Shown here piece by piece: positions 9,791 through 22,200 of a stretch of DNA of 64,000 nucleotides. The notes under the pieces are model-generated. The model was not told where the DNA came from and ran no database searches. It saw only the letters and a list, made by a program, of their open reading frames with translations. The translations under genes were made by a program, and so were the position numbers. Numbering within the stretch: position 1 is the first letter of the stretch; every line of letters begins with the position of its first letter. The stretch spans positions 21,355,971 through 21,419,970 of the forward strand of contig OZ025257.1 in NCBI GenBank assembly GCA_964019135.1. The letters run 5' to 3'. The DNA is from Arenicola marina (Eukaryota > Annelida > Polychaeta > Arenicolidae).

Positions 9791-12700
9791 AATCCTGGTT
9801 TTTCGGCTTGATAATCGTATATTATAGTTGGTGGTTATATTTATAGGGAAGGCATTGTACATACTGTTGAATTGGCGCAGCGTATGGGCGATACCTTGGC
9901 TAGCCACCATGTGTACACTTCCAGCATTGCGCTGTCACATTCCCGTTACGAGTTACCATGGTTACGTCTCGAGTCCAGCCAGAGAAGCAGCGCATGACAG
10001 GATACATAACAGGTTATTGACAGGAGGCTGTGAGGGTGACTCACGCCAGCGTCTGTACCAAGCCGCGGCGAGCCTTGGAGGAGGGCTCACCGGGTGATGT
10101 TTGTATGCAATATATTATTAACCTGTGGGGCCACTGTGTCTGTGTAAAGACCACCCACTGCATGGGCCCCATGCCAGTAGGAAGGGGGGGGGGTATTAGG
10201 GAGGGGGGGTGCTTGTGTGTCTGTGTAAAGTACCACATACTGCATGGGCCCCATGCCTGTAGGAAGTCTTCGTGTGTTAACGGATCTGCCTTAAACTGTT
10301 ATATTAACTCACTAACGCATTATATATGCATGAACTCTCCCTGTATTGACTGACCACGTGTCAACACACCGTAGTCCCCTCATCATGTGAACTCACCGTG
10401 CTATAGTAACTGACTGTGGGTCAACTCCGCATAGTCGCTATATATGAACTCACCCTGTACTCACCCTGTACTATAGTATCGTGAATCCCCACAATATACG
10501 TGGAACTCAACCTGTACTTACTCCCAGTCTTGCCATGTTTGAAGGCGCCATATATATATATTCACCATATATGACTTAGTCAATATCTATGAGGTAGAGG
10601 CGCTTTTCTATGAGATATTTAGGTATTTTTTGGCAATTTGTAATTTTTGTGAGTCATGGGTTGTACCTTTTTGAATTAATGAGATACAATTATAAATTGC
10701 ACCTTAAAAAAATAAAATTTTGTGGCCTATTGGTCACAATATAGAGACTTTTACGGTCTGAGGTTATCGTTGTTGATGGCGCCATCTTGACGGTGTGCAA
10801 AGACCAAAATAATACCCAGCATGCATCGCCTACAGTGGCGCCTCCCAGTGGAATTATCAGAATTACGAAATCGTCAATGTGATATGCTCTTGAAATGTTT
10901 GCATTCTCATTATATTGTCTCACCATTTGTGAACCGGTTGTGTAAGAACTCATTTACCATGTAAAGGAACTCAACATGTCTGAATCCACAACGGGTAAAT
11001 TATATATGTAGTGGCTATAAACCGATACCAGTAAACCAGTACATGCACGGCTTTCTATGATTGTTATAGAGCCTCCCAAGCTCCGTGTATAGGCAAGCAA
11101 GCAGGCTGGGCTGCAGAGCAACAGGTCGTGGGTACCTGCGGCTGGTACATATTTGCTCCAACCCTTTTTCCTTTATTGTCCCTCGGTGTTTCTCGGTCCA
11201 CTGGGGCGGAGGAGAAGTATCTTGTGGCCTCAGCCAGGGACTTCTGCCCCCAAGCCATTGTCGAGCCGCCGGTAGTCAACATCTATGATCTCACCCCGTA
11301 TGAACTGCCTGCCTTGAAACCCTGACGGTAGAGGTCACCCAGTTATCATGTAACCTGTAGTAGAGGGTATCCTTTGTTAAGTTGAATCAGTGACTGGTCT
11401 CTCAGTGTTATATGATAAACAGAAGATTTCATTTGATTGGCAGTTCAGCCAGTAAGACTATATATCCTGCCATGCAAGGTGTATCCGTCTCCGTCCAGTC
11501 TATATCTTTAAAAAAAGTCTGATATGTCGACTCAAGATGTGCAGAAAGTGAATTGACAGGTCCCTTGAATAAGGCACTGAATTAGTTTAAAGTGTACAGA
11601 AACTACACAAAATCCTGAAATAGTTTGTTAAGGTCTTCCTATCCTAAAGTGACACGTGTCATAATAAATCTGCAACATGTAGTCAATTTAATAGTTCTAG
11701 GGCATGATTTAATCTAAAGAAAACAAAAACAAGGTTATTTATGATTGTGCCTAAATCGCGATCTGCCCAGAGATCCATTTTCTGCATGTCACTTGATGCA
11801 CTCTTAGACCCAATAGTCGAATGAACAAAACTCTCCACACTCTTAATACTTGAAATATACTCTTTTTGTTGTCAGTAGCGTATATTCATTCCTATGCAGA
11901 ACTTACGTGATAAGTGTATCTTATTTTCTTCTGTTGTTCGAATAACATAGTTCTTTGCTTGTTACGTTTTATTTTCTATGCCTGTACGTGTATATATATA
12001 TATGTGTGAGATTTTCTTTGGTGGGATTTTTAAGCTACATTGTTATTGATCTGTATTGTATTTCAATCGTTTATATGTGATTGATACATGCATATGATGC
12101 GTTATTACGTCACGAATTTAAAGGACGTAACTGATTTAAATAGCGTCACTGATTGAATGAGGTACGTCTCACAGTCCTGAAGTAAATTTCACCGATTTTA
12201 CAGAGATGTTACACGATTTTCTTACAAAAGTTTACAAGTTTTCGTAAGTAGCCAGTCGCTGAGGGCGGGATGGATTTATCCCGCATCTCTTGTCACAATA
12301 GGCCACAAGTAATTAAATGAGTGCCATCAGTTAATAAGCGGGTTGAGACGCATATGTCATCAATGTAAAGATATTTTTATACTTTGTTCCTCAAGTAAAT
12401 CCTCTTGTGGAGGTGCCAAAAAGCGTTCTTTCAGCCATCGTGTGCAGGATAATAAGCCACGTTTTGAGATTTTCAATAAGAGTATGAAGTTCACCTATTT
12501 TCATTTGTCCGCCAATTTATTTTTCTTGATATTCAAGAAAGTTGTTGTGTCTTAACATGCATGGCTGGTTTTATATTCGAGAAAATTTAAGCATTTATTA
12601 AGTAGACATGTTTAGCTGGTGTCCTACTAAAAAAATTGTGATCTGTATCAATACATGTCTTGCTTCACCATGTTCCCCATGTCATATGTAAGTACACGTA

Positions 12701-12984
12701 TTCATTGGAGAGAATAAGACGATATAGCATGATGAATAAATGTTATTTAATCAGATGTCTACATCGATTGTCCGTGTTTTTAATTAACTCTTGCTTATAA
12801 AATTGTCCGAACCGTTGGAAAAAAAAACAATGCTCTCATCATAACGGTTGCAGTGCATGTTTCTACAACACCCTTCAGTCCGATGGCCCAGTTTGCCTGA
12901 AACATCAACTTCATTTCGTTCGCCCGGCGTAACCAGATCAAGTTGTCATTGGTTACAAATTGTGTGATGTCACGCTTTCGACCT
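9791..12984. other. Intergenic, no gene recognised
   Basis: Apart from the duplication at 10136-10266 and loosely repeated 'ATGAACTCACCCTGTACT' phrases around 10330-10520, I see only AT-rich unique sequence with short (TA)n runs. Confidence 0.45.
10136..10266. repeat. ~50-bp direct duplication separated by a G-rich spacer
   Basis: GTGTCTGTGTAAAG...CTGCATGGGCCCCATGCC...GTAGGAAG occurs at 10136-10183 and 10217-10266, with runs of 7-10 G between. Confidence 0.8.
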
Positions 12985-13345
12985 AAGGGCGTGTTCGATT
13001 TACCTGCAACCGACGGGAAACCGAAACCGTTTTTGAAACCGGTTTCGACGGTTTGCCCACGTCGGTTCAATCAACACCTACACCATAGTTAATAATAAAT
13101 GTAACGAATGGAGACTTGGAGAAAAGTATGAAACTAATTTATTAACGGACAATCCAATCGCGGGTAGAAAATTAAACGGACTGCTTCTTTATGCTGGCAC
13201 ACCACAAGCACATGGCCATTGCTTGTAAATGCATGCTGAAACTGTAAACAAATGAAAGGATGCGTTCGCCTTTAGGTGGGTAAACCGTTGAAACCATTTG
13301 AAAAGCGGTTTCGGTTTAACCGCCAGTTTTAGGTAAATCGAGCAG
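12985..13345. mobile_element. Short foldback (MITE-like) element
   Basis: The left arm (about 12988-13060, containing GTTCGATTTACC and AAACCGAAACCG) is an imperfect reverse complement of the right arm (about 13275-13345, containing CGGTTTCGGTTT and GGTAAATCGAGC). No coding capacity. Exact ends and target duplication not determined. Confidence 0.5.
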
Positions 13346-13469
13346 GTGAGCGAAGGTGAACGCCTAGTTCCATTTGTTGACAGTTTCAGCACGTATTCTG
13401 GCAATGGCCGTGTGCTTATCAAGTTGTGCCGGCATAAATATGCAGTGCGTTTAATTTATTTCCCGCTGT

Positions 13470-13606
13470 GGCCATGTCTATGTGGTCGCGGGATAAAGAT
13501 CCCATGTCACAAAGAGTAGAGATTTATCCTCTGGGACATGGCCCCGTTCTCCCATTGACGCGATATGACCTAAATTGGCTAAAGCGTGCTGAATATACAA
13601 TTAACC
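13470..13606 (+). mobile_element. SINE tail fragment (head missing)
   Basis: Matches the body and tail of the full copies at 19620 and 62392: GCTGTGGCCATGTCT, GTGGTCGC, GGATAAAGATC, TTGACGCGATATGACC, then GAATATACAATTAACCAACC. The tRNA-like head is absent. Confidence 0.7.
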
Positions 13607-15147
13607 AACCCCCTACCACACCCTCTGCCAGATCCTCTACCAGACCCTCTGATATGACTCCCTACAAGAACCTGTGCCAAAGCTTCTACTAAACCCCCTA
13701 CCAGACCCTCTACCACACCCTCTACCAGACTCTCGGCCACACCTACCACACCCTCTACCTAACCCTGAACCAGACCCTCTACCACACCCTCTACCAGACT
13801 CTCGGCCACACCTACCACACCCTCTACCTAACCCTGAACCAGACCCTCTACCTGACCCTCTACCAGGCCCTCTGCCACACCTACCAGACCCCCTACCAAT
13901 CCTTCTACCAGACCCTCTCCCAGACCCTCTACCTGATCCTCTACCAGACCCTCTACCTAACCCTTTACCAGATCCACTACTAGACCTTCTGCCACCACAC
14001 CTTCTACCAGACCCCCTACCAGACCCTCTAGCAGACCCTCTACCTGACCCTTTACCACACCCTCTACCAGACCCTCTACCCGATCCCCTACGAGACCCTC
14101 TACCAGACCCTCTATCTAGCCCTCCACCAGACCCTCTGATGGACTCCCTACCAGACCCTCTGCCAGACCTTCGACCAAACCCCCTACCAGACCCCCTCCC
14201 ACACCATCTACCAGACCCCCTGCCAAACACTCTACCAGACCCCCTACCAGACCCTCTACCCAACCCTCTACCACACCCTCTACCAGACCCTCTACCTAAC
14301 CCTCTACCAGACCCTCTACCTGACCCTCTAGCACACCCTCTACCAGACCCTCTACCATACCCTCTACCACACCCTGTACCAGACCCGCTACCAGACCCCC
14401 TACCGGTCCCTCTACCAGAACATCTACCAGCCCTTTACCACACCCTCTACCAGACCCTCCACCTAACCCTTTACCAGACCCCCGACCTGACCCTCTACCA
14501 GACCCTCTACCACACCTTCTACCAGATCCCCTACCAGACCCTCTACCAGACCATCTACCACACCCTCTACCTAACCCTTTAATCAGACCCCCTACCTGAC
14601 CCTCTACCGCACCCTCTACCAGACCCTCTACCTAACCATCTACCACACCCTCTACCAGATCGCCTACCAGACCCCCTACCAGACCCTCTACCAGACCCTC
14701 TACCACGCCCTCTACCAGACCCTCTACCAGATCCCCTAGCAGAACCTCTACCACCACACCTTCTACCAGACCCCCTAACAGACCCTCTACCAGACCCTCT
14801 ACCTGATCCTTTACCACACCCTCTACCAGACCCCCTACCAGACCCTCTACCAGACCCCCTACCAGACGCTCTACCAGACCCGCTACCAGACCCTCTACGA
14901 TGTAGACCCCTTACCAGACCCTCTTACCAGGCCTTCTACCAGATCCCCTGCCAAACCGTCTACCAGACCCGCTACCAGACCCTCTACGATGTAGACCCCT
15001 TACCAGACCCTCCTACCAGGCCTTCTACCAGATCCCCTGCCAAACCGTCTACCAGACCCGCTACCAGACCCTCTACGATGTAGACCCCTTACCAGACCCT
15101 CCTATCAGGCCTTCTACCAGATCCCCTGCCAAACCGTCTACCAGATT
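13607..15147. repeat. 12-bp CCCTCTACCAGA satellite, ~1.5 kb
   Basis: Tandem degenerate 12-bp units (CCCTCTACCAGA, variants CCCTCTACCACA, CCCTCTACCTAA). Starts immediately after the SINE tail AACCAACC. Because 12 is a multiple of 3, it gives open frames on both strands (LPDP and SGRG repeats) that I do not regard as genes. The last 250 bp carry an 89-bp higher-order unit, marked by TCTACGATGTAGACCCC at about 14894, 14983 and 15072. Confidence 0.95.
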
Positions 15148-15629
15148 CCTCCATGGCCAGGCCGTGAAGTCCGATATCACAGACTTGGAATTGACACCGT
15201 GGTGTAAATGGAATTAACCCGGCAACTGCCCCCCCCCCGCCCCCCCCCACCCGCCCCGACAGCCCACTTTCGTGCTAATCTGCCATGGGCAGTCTTCCGA
15301 ATACATAGCCATTTTTTCTCAATTGTTTCTCATACCCAAGTATAGCTAATTCGTTGCTCTTCTTTCGACCTTGAATCCACATATACTTTGCAATTTGGGA
15401 TTTTTTTGTTTTCAATCTATTTAAGGTACGAAATTCTTATATTTGACGCATGTGTATTCAGTTATATGTACTGATGGGCCTCCTATAGTACAATAAACAC
15501 ACTTGAAGTCCTATTCGTTTGTCACAAATTGCTGATGATATAAGACATCCGGCTAAATCCTGGGCGGTCCAACTTTGTGAGTGATACATTTCGTTTGCTT
15601 ATTATTTATGGGGGCCGGGGGGGGGGGCT

Positions 15630-15740
15630 TACTGGTGCAGTGGTTAGCGCCCTGGACCGAATATAAATCGGGCCCATGCAGCTAATGTGGGACGATAGTT
15701 AATCTATTCATCCTTCCTGGTCCCTGTATGTTTCTTGGGC
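15630..15740 (+). mobile_element. Possible tRNA-headed SINE fragment
   Basis: CTGGTGCAGTGGTTAGCGCC resembles a tRNA-type A box, but I find no convincing B box or tail. Weak. Confidence 0.25.
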
Positions 15741-16616
15741 TAGTTTAGTATAATGACTACATCGATGTATGCGGCTAAATTCATGGAGACATTTTGTTCA
15801 AAGGACAGACGTGAATTTTAAAATTGTAAGTGCCTTGGGCCCTACCCCTCGGGAGACACTATTATACAAATCTGGTGGGGTGGGGGGGGGGGGGTACTTG
15901 GGTGCCTCGTGATGCATGAGTGATTGGACATATCGGATGACAAAAATAGAGCTGACATTTTAAAACTTGCGACCGCGGGGGGTGGGCGAGGGAATTTGCG
16001 TCCATATAGCGGGTTTGTCGGGAAAAGATAATAAACCGAGCGGGTCAATGGAATAAGACATATACCCTATCCGAGAGAAATTTGGAGGTGAAAAAGGGGG
16101 TTTTACAGCGGAACTCTCCGAAACCAGGCTTTGCATTAAGGACCCGTCCCCCGCCCCTCGGGGTCCTACATGAGTTTTTTTGGCCATGGGGGGGTCGGCT
16201 TTTTTTATTCCAGCTTGATCTATTTTTTAATCTGTAAAATAAATTCAGTTTAATAGTACGAGAGCATGATTCTGTATAATGTATTCAGTTTAATAGTACG
16301 AGTGCATGATTTTTTTTTAACAAATAGAAGATAAATTCACAGCCAGATCTGCCCCCCCCCCTCCCCAAACTGGATATCAAATGGTATGTCCCTTACCGGC
16401 AAAACGGTCCGATGGAACCGAAAACGCTATGCCTTAAGAGTACGTTAAACAACATGCTGTCGCGCATTCGCCATATACAACACTCGACGTCATCGACCAT
16501 ACAAGATACATGTACACAAAATGGCGGCTAAATAGGCCTGAGTTGCTGGCCCGCTGAATGAATGTCACAAATGAACAATACTTGAGGGACTATCAGACAA
16601 TGAATCAATGCCAATG

Positions 16617-16865
16617 TTTTATCTTAAATAATGCGCTCCCGTTCAATCTATTACTGTTTAAAAACTCTTAGTTTTAATAATTTACAATCAACTTCTTTTT
16701 TTATCTTAGATAATGCGCTCTCGTTCGTTCTATTACTGTTTAAAAACTTTTAGTTTTAATATTTCACAATCTACTTCTTCTTTTTATCTTAGATAATGCG
16801 CTCTCGTTCGTTTTATTACTGTTTAAACTATTTTAGTTTTAATTTTACAATCTACTTTTTTTTTT
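16617..16865. repeat. ~83-bp tandem triplicate
   Basis: Three diverged copies of TTATCTTAGATAATGCGCTC...ATTACTGTTTAAA...TTTTAGTTTTAAT...ACAATCTACTT in direct orientation. Confidence 0.85.
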
Positions 16866-18855
16866 AAATTACAATCTGAAAAATATTGTGCAAGATCATT
16901 TTGTTACTTTCCAGTATACTCTAACTTGTTAATTAACCCAGGTGTTCCATTTACTTGTTGACTGCTTGTGATTAACGTTGAGCGAACCGAAAATGACACT
17001 TTTTTCCCTGCCAAAAATTTCACAAGCTTAGACTTGGAAGGGATTGCGGCGCATGCGCGAGAAAAGCGTTGATGGCGGGATAGAGATTTAGAGTTTTAAA
17101 AAATATATACCTGCCCCCCCCCCTCCCTCGATCTAGCCCCTCCCCCCCCCCCCCCCGCCCCCACACACCTCCATGAATATCCCCGTTTATCCCTAATCAA
17201 ATAAAAACGCGTCTGTGCGGGGATCGAGCCCCGCCTGTGCAAATCTCAATGTGCACGATAGACATCCCTTGTCTGGTTCATTCGCATAATGATGGCAAGG
17301 GAGGGTTGGATATTTATTGACACATACCTACCACTAAAATAATGTGTATCCCGTGGCTATGCCTGCTGTACGTGGGAGTCTGAGACAGTGGCAAGGCACT
17401 AGGAATAGCCGTGAGAATACAACATCGTGAATTAATCTTCAATATAATCTCTAGTCACCCGATAACCTTTGGAAAATCAAGCCGTTCACTAATCGGTTTA
17501 AGGTTGAAGATTGTTTATGTCTCCCGCGATCACGGATTTACACGTTTATGTGCTTCCAAGCTTACATAGTTTGTGCTGTGCCGCGATGGCCCTGCATGCA
17601 CAGCGGGTGTTGTTTAAACAAACTCGGGATAAGGATTATTTGTAGTTCAAGGTCGAATCATTCACTACATGTTTGTGTGCCACTTGTTTTGAGAAGGTTA
17701 CATTTACCACGCGGACACAGTTACTTTAATGACATTCAGCCCCATGCAGTGGGTGTGTTTACGAGCCTTCCCTGAGCACTAGGGCAGTTCGTCCGCCATC
17801 ATGCAGGGATTGGGAGCCGGAGGGGGGGAGAGGGGGGTGGGGGCATGACCGAGAAACTAACTCCACCTCCCCATCTTCTTCAAGCGGTCGCCACCAGCGA
17901 ATCAAGAGCCAGCGTAAATTGCGCAATATGACTTTTTTTCTCGAATCGTTTGTTTTTCGACCCCAATACAAATATCTATGCATATGCATTGGCACGCTCG
18001 ATTTAAATCTAAAGCTGTCTACCATCCCTACCTGAGATTGATACTTGCTTACAAATGCAGCCAACTCACATGTCGTTGTAGGCCGGTGTATGGTCAGATT
18101 TCCAAACTCACTCTCTACGAATTAGTTTCAAATGAGCAAGCGACCCGTGGCGGAGCAACGTGCAGCGGTACCTTATTAATAAAAAAGATTTGCAATGTAC
18201 CGAGCGCAGAAATATTTATATATATATGTTCGAAGATAACCGTGGAATAAATCTCTCATTGGGTTTAATATCCGAACTAAATATGTCTTGATATTTGGCT
18301 CCGGTTGACGGTTCTAGCGATTTTTGTGATGCATACATTAGGCGAGGAGAGGGTGGTAGTAGAGGGTCCTGAATGGGGGCCGAATAGAGAGGTGGGGAGC
18401 GTGGTGGCGGGAGGGGGGGGGGGGGGTAGAGGAGAGGAGAAGAGGTGGGATTACATACGAGCAAGGGTCAGAGATAGGTAGCGACACCCTAGGTCGTGAT
18501 GTATCCAGTAGGGTATTTGGTTGCCGGTGGCACGTGTAATCCTAAAGTTTTTAGGCGTGTCACTTGATTATACAATGCCGTCCGTGACCTCTGTGGTTGG
18601 ATTGTCCGACCTTCTAGATATAGGCCAACAGGTGATCCGGCTTTTCTGCACTCACGGCGATAGTTAGGTTGCAGGATTCCGAGTGGGATAGACGCTATAT
18701 GGAATGTCCACTGAGGGATTGCAGGCATTGACTGGGAAAACCGGATCGCCATCATCCGAATTTTGCAAAAATCAAGATCAGGACCTGTTCTTGCACACCT
18801 CACGAAGAGACCCCTCTTAATTATTTTTTTTTTGCAAATTTTAAATTAATAAACT

Positions 18856-18868
18856 AAAGATGGCGCGC
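18856..18868 (+). promoter_or_regulatory. YY1-like AAAGATGGCGCG overlapping the SLC7 start codon
   Basis: AAAGATGGCG resembles the YY1 core AAGATGGCG, often found at translation starts. The ATG in the motif is the proposed start. Seen by eye only. Confidence 0.25.
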
Positions 18869-19283
18869 GGAGCGTTACGCATGCGCAAGGAGATCAACCT
18901 GCCCTACGCGTCGGCCATTATGATCGGGATCATCATCGGATCCGGGATCTTCGTATCCCCGGTGTCCTTCACCAGGCACTGCGGATCCGTGGGCGCCTCT
19001 CTCATCATGTGGGTGCTCTCCGGGGTGTTGGCTCTCTTCATCGCCCTGTGCTTCAACGAGCTGGGCTCCATCTACCCCGCCTCGGGCGGGGAGTATACCT
19101 TCTTCAAGCACATCCTTGGCCCGCTGCCGGCCTTCCTCGACGCCTGGATGCACTTTATGATCGTCCAGCCCAGCTTCTACGCCCTGCTGGCCCTCACCAC
19201 CACGGATTACATGTTCCACGCCATCTACCCGGACTGTGAGATGCCCCCTGCGGTCTCCCTGCTGACCACCTCCTGGGTCATCG
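18860..19283 (+). CDS. SLC7 exon 1
   Basis: Encodes residues 1-141: short N-terminus, TM1 with GSGIF, TM2, TM3 and the heavy-chain cysteine. Donor GTACAG, phase 1. A TAA lies in frame just upstream, though an unseen upstream exon is possible. Confidence 0.88.
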
Positions 19284-22200
19284 GTACAGGGGTTTTTTGT
19301 TGCTTTTTAGATGTTTTTTTTTGTATAGTTGGGGTTGGGGTGAGTGTGGTCGGGTTCTGATCTAATATTTTCTGCGATCACAAAAAGATGAATAAATTAT
19401 TTCGGTTTGAAGCATTCACAATCCCCCCTCCCCCTCCGATCCAGCTGTTGCATAATCAATACAGTGGAATCTCGCCTTTAGACCACATCGGTATTTTAAG
19501 CACCCTGCTTTTAAGACCGCTTTCTCCCAGTTCCGAATTTTTCCCTAATGCGACCACCCCAATAATGCGACCACCCCGATAATCCGGCATTAAAGACTAC
19601 CTGGCGACCAATACGAACCGGGCCGGCCTGATAGCTGAGTGGTTTAGAGCGCTCGCCTTGAGTGCCCTGGCCACCTGAGAGTTTAACGGCACGTGGATCG
19701 GTGGTTCACTTCCCGCTGTGGTCCTGTCTGTGTGGTCGCAGGATGAAGATCCCATGTCCTTCTTCGCAAAGAGTAAGGGGGTTACCCCAGGGATATGGCT
19801 CCACTCTCCTAGCTTCCTTCTTCCATTGACGCGATATGATCAAAAGTGGTTAAAGCGTCCTGCATATACAACCAAACAGACCCAACACATCAATTTCAAT
19901 GGAGCTAAACCCCGCTAAAGCGACCACCGAAGTTTCGGCAATTTGTTTTTGTCGAAACTCGTAGACGCCAATGGTATTTAGCAGCATCAAACGAACAGCC
20001 TTTCCCTAATCAGTGTCCGAATTACATGAGCCCTGAAACAAAGAGTAACTATTTTCTTATGACTGGAGAGAATGCTTATCTATATGTTAGGGTGTCTCAG
20101 GTGGCACGAGGCTGTATTGGTGCAGGATAAACATACGGTGTTATGCCTTTGCCAATAGTTGGGGGAGTTACTCCCAGAGATATGGCTGCCCTCTGCAGAG
20201 CCTATATCAACTGGTGCTTTAAAATTTAAACCCCCAATTTCAGCTATGAGCAAAATAATTTTTACATGACGTTACTACGATGTGATTAGGGCAATTAGCC
20301 TTATCTTGTTTTCACAATAGCAGACTAGCAGAATGTAGAACATTTGTCACAGCCGATGCGCAGTCAGTTTCAAACAAATGACGAATACAATATTCAACTG
20401 ACACTACCTTCCGCCATCTTTAGTTGACCGTATCTGCAGTTACGGGCCGCCGTTTGAGTACAGTGAAGTTTGAAACAGAGGTTAAAGCCCCCCCTACATA
20501 AAAATAACACCAAACCAAAACTTGTTCGTTATGGGGTTAAAGTACACCTCTACCTCTATCCATGACTTCTAATTTATCTATCGATTACATTATTGCTTTA
20601 CCTTTATATATATAATTTAGTTAATGCGCGAATGTCGGCACAATGACGTCACGCGCAGACGGTCGCCGGCTTCTTTACAGTTTAGGCTACAGAGATTCCG
20701 ATATCACGAAGATGTAATTAGTTTGTGATGATTTAGTTTCGAATTATCCTATCACCGTTGGCGTCTTGTGACCTCAGTTCCGGTCACTGTCACTTCCGGT
20801 CACTGTCACTTCAGTCACTTCGAATCAATGTCACTTCCGGTCACTGTTACTTCACGGCCATTTCCGATCACTGTCACTTCCGGTCACTGTCATTTCCTGT
20901 CACTGCCACGTCCGGGCATTATCACGTTATTGTCACTTCAGGTTACTGTTAGTTGCGACCAATGTCACTTCCGGCCACTGTCAATTCCGGTCACTGTCAC
21001 TTCACTGTCACTTCCGGTCACTGTCACTTCCGGCCAATGTCATTTCCGGTCAGGGTCACTTCCGGTTACTGTCACTTCCGGTCACTGTCACTTCCGGTCA
21101 CTGTCACTTCCGGTCAATATCACTGTATGGCGTTGAGGATACGGATCTACATCTCGCTTTGCATGACGTTGATTGGTGCATTCCTGGATGGTTTTGATTG
21201 GCACTCATGCACGGATATGATTTACACATTTCCGGTTGACGTTGATTGGTCATTGCTATATAGTGTTGATTGACGACAAATGCTAGATACTGCTGATTGG
21301 CAAATTCTACATAATGTTGATAGGATTATTCTAGATAACATTGATTGACATGCCCAGATATTGTTGATTATAATTCCTAGATAATGCTGCTAGACCAATT
21401 CTAAATAATGCTCATTACCAATTCTAGACCAATGGCATTTCTAGATAGTGTTGATTGACATTCCTAGGTAATGTTGACTGACATTCTAAGATAATGCTGA
21501 CTGACATTCCTAGATGACAAATTGTGAAATGGTTTCGATTGAGAAGTTCAAGAATACATCAATTCACAGTGTTCATTGACATACGTTTTCATCTGCCTCG
21601 GTGATTGGCTCTGACCATTGTCGTTTATTGCAGTGACGGTTGTACTCATCAACAGCCTCAAGATGCGTTACGTGAAGAGGGTGCAAGCCTTCTTCACATT
21701 GACGAAACTCGTGGCGCTGGGCCTCATCATTGTGGGCGGAGTGATACAGCTTGGGAAAGGTGAGTAACAAAGCTGGGACTCATCATTTTAGGTGGAGTAA
21801 TACAGCTGGTGCAGGGTGAGTCACAAAGTTAGGCCGCATTGTAGGCGGAGTGATACAGCTGGTACAGGGTGAGTTACAAGGCTGGGCTTCATCATTGTGG
21901 GTGGAATGATACAGCTTGGATAGGGGGACAAGGCTGGGCCACGTCATTGTAGGCGGAGTGATACAGCTGGTACAGGGTGAGTCACAAAGTTAGGCCGCAT
22001 TGTAGGAGGACTGATACAGCTGGTACAGGGTGAGTCACAAGGCTGGGCCTCATCATTGTAGGCGGAGTGATACAGCTTGGGAAGGATGGGTCCCAAAGCT
22101 GGGACTTATCATTGTAGGCGGAGTGATACAGTTGGTACAGGGTGAGTCACAAGGCTGGGCCTCATCATTGTAGGCGGAGTGATACAGCTGGTACAGGGTG

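Larger units (their letters stand above)
15148..18859. other. Intergenic upstream of the SLC7 gene
   Basis: No protein gene recognised. Holds several poly-C/poly-G tracts (15233, 15608, 15880, 17110-17160, 18412), a ~50-bp direct repeat at 16225-16315, an 83-bp triplicate at 16617, and an NRF1-like GGCGCATGCGCGA at about 17049 followed by GTTGATGGCGGGA, which could mark an upstream promoter. Confidence 0.4.
19284..21633 (+). other. SLC7 intron 1
   Basis: Holds a SINE (19620-19885), a 16-bp ETS-motif array (20768-21125) and a degenerate repeat (21225-21525). The remainder is unique, with no gene seen. Confidence 0.6.

Noticed and set aside
13637..14582. Long Leu-Pro-Asp-Pro and Ser-Gly-Arg-Gly frames on opposite strands
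   Set aside because: Product of a 12-bp satellite open on both strands, with no start context, splice structure or relatives.
13607..15147. Interstitial telomere repeat
   Set aside because: The unit CCCTCTACCAGA is not a TTAGGG-type repeat, despite occasional CCCTAA-like variants.
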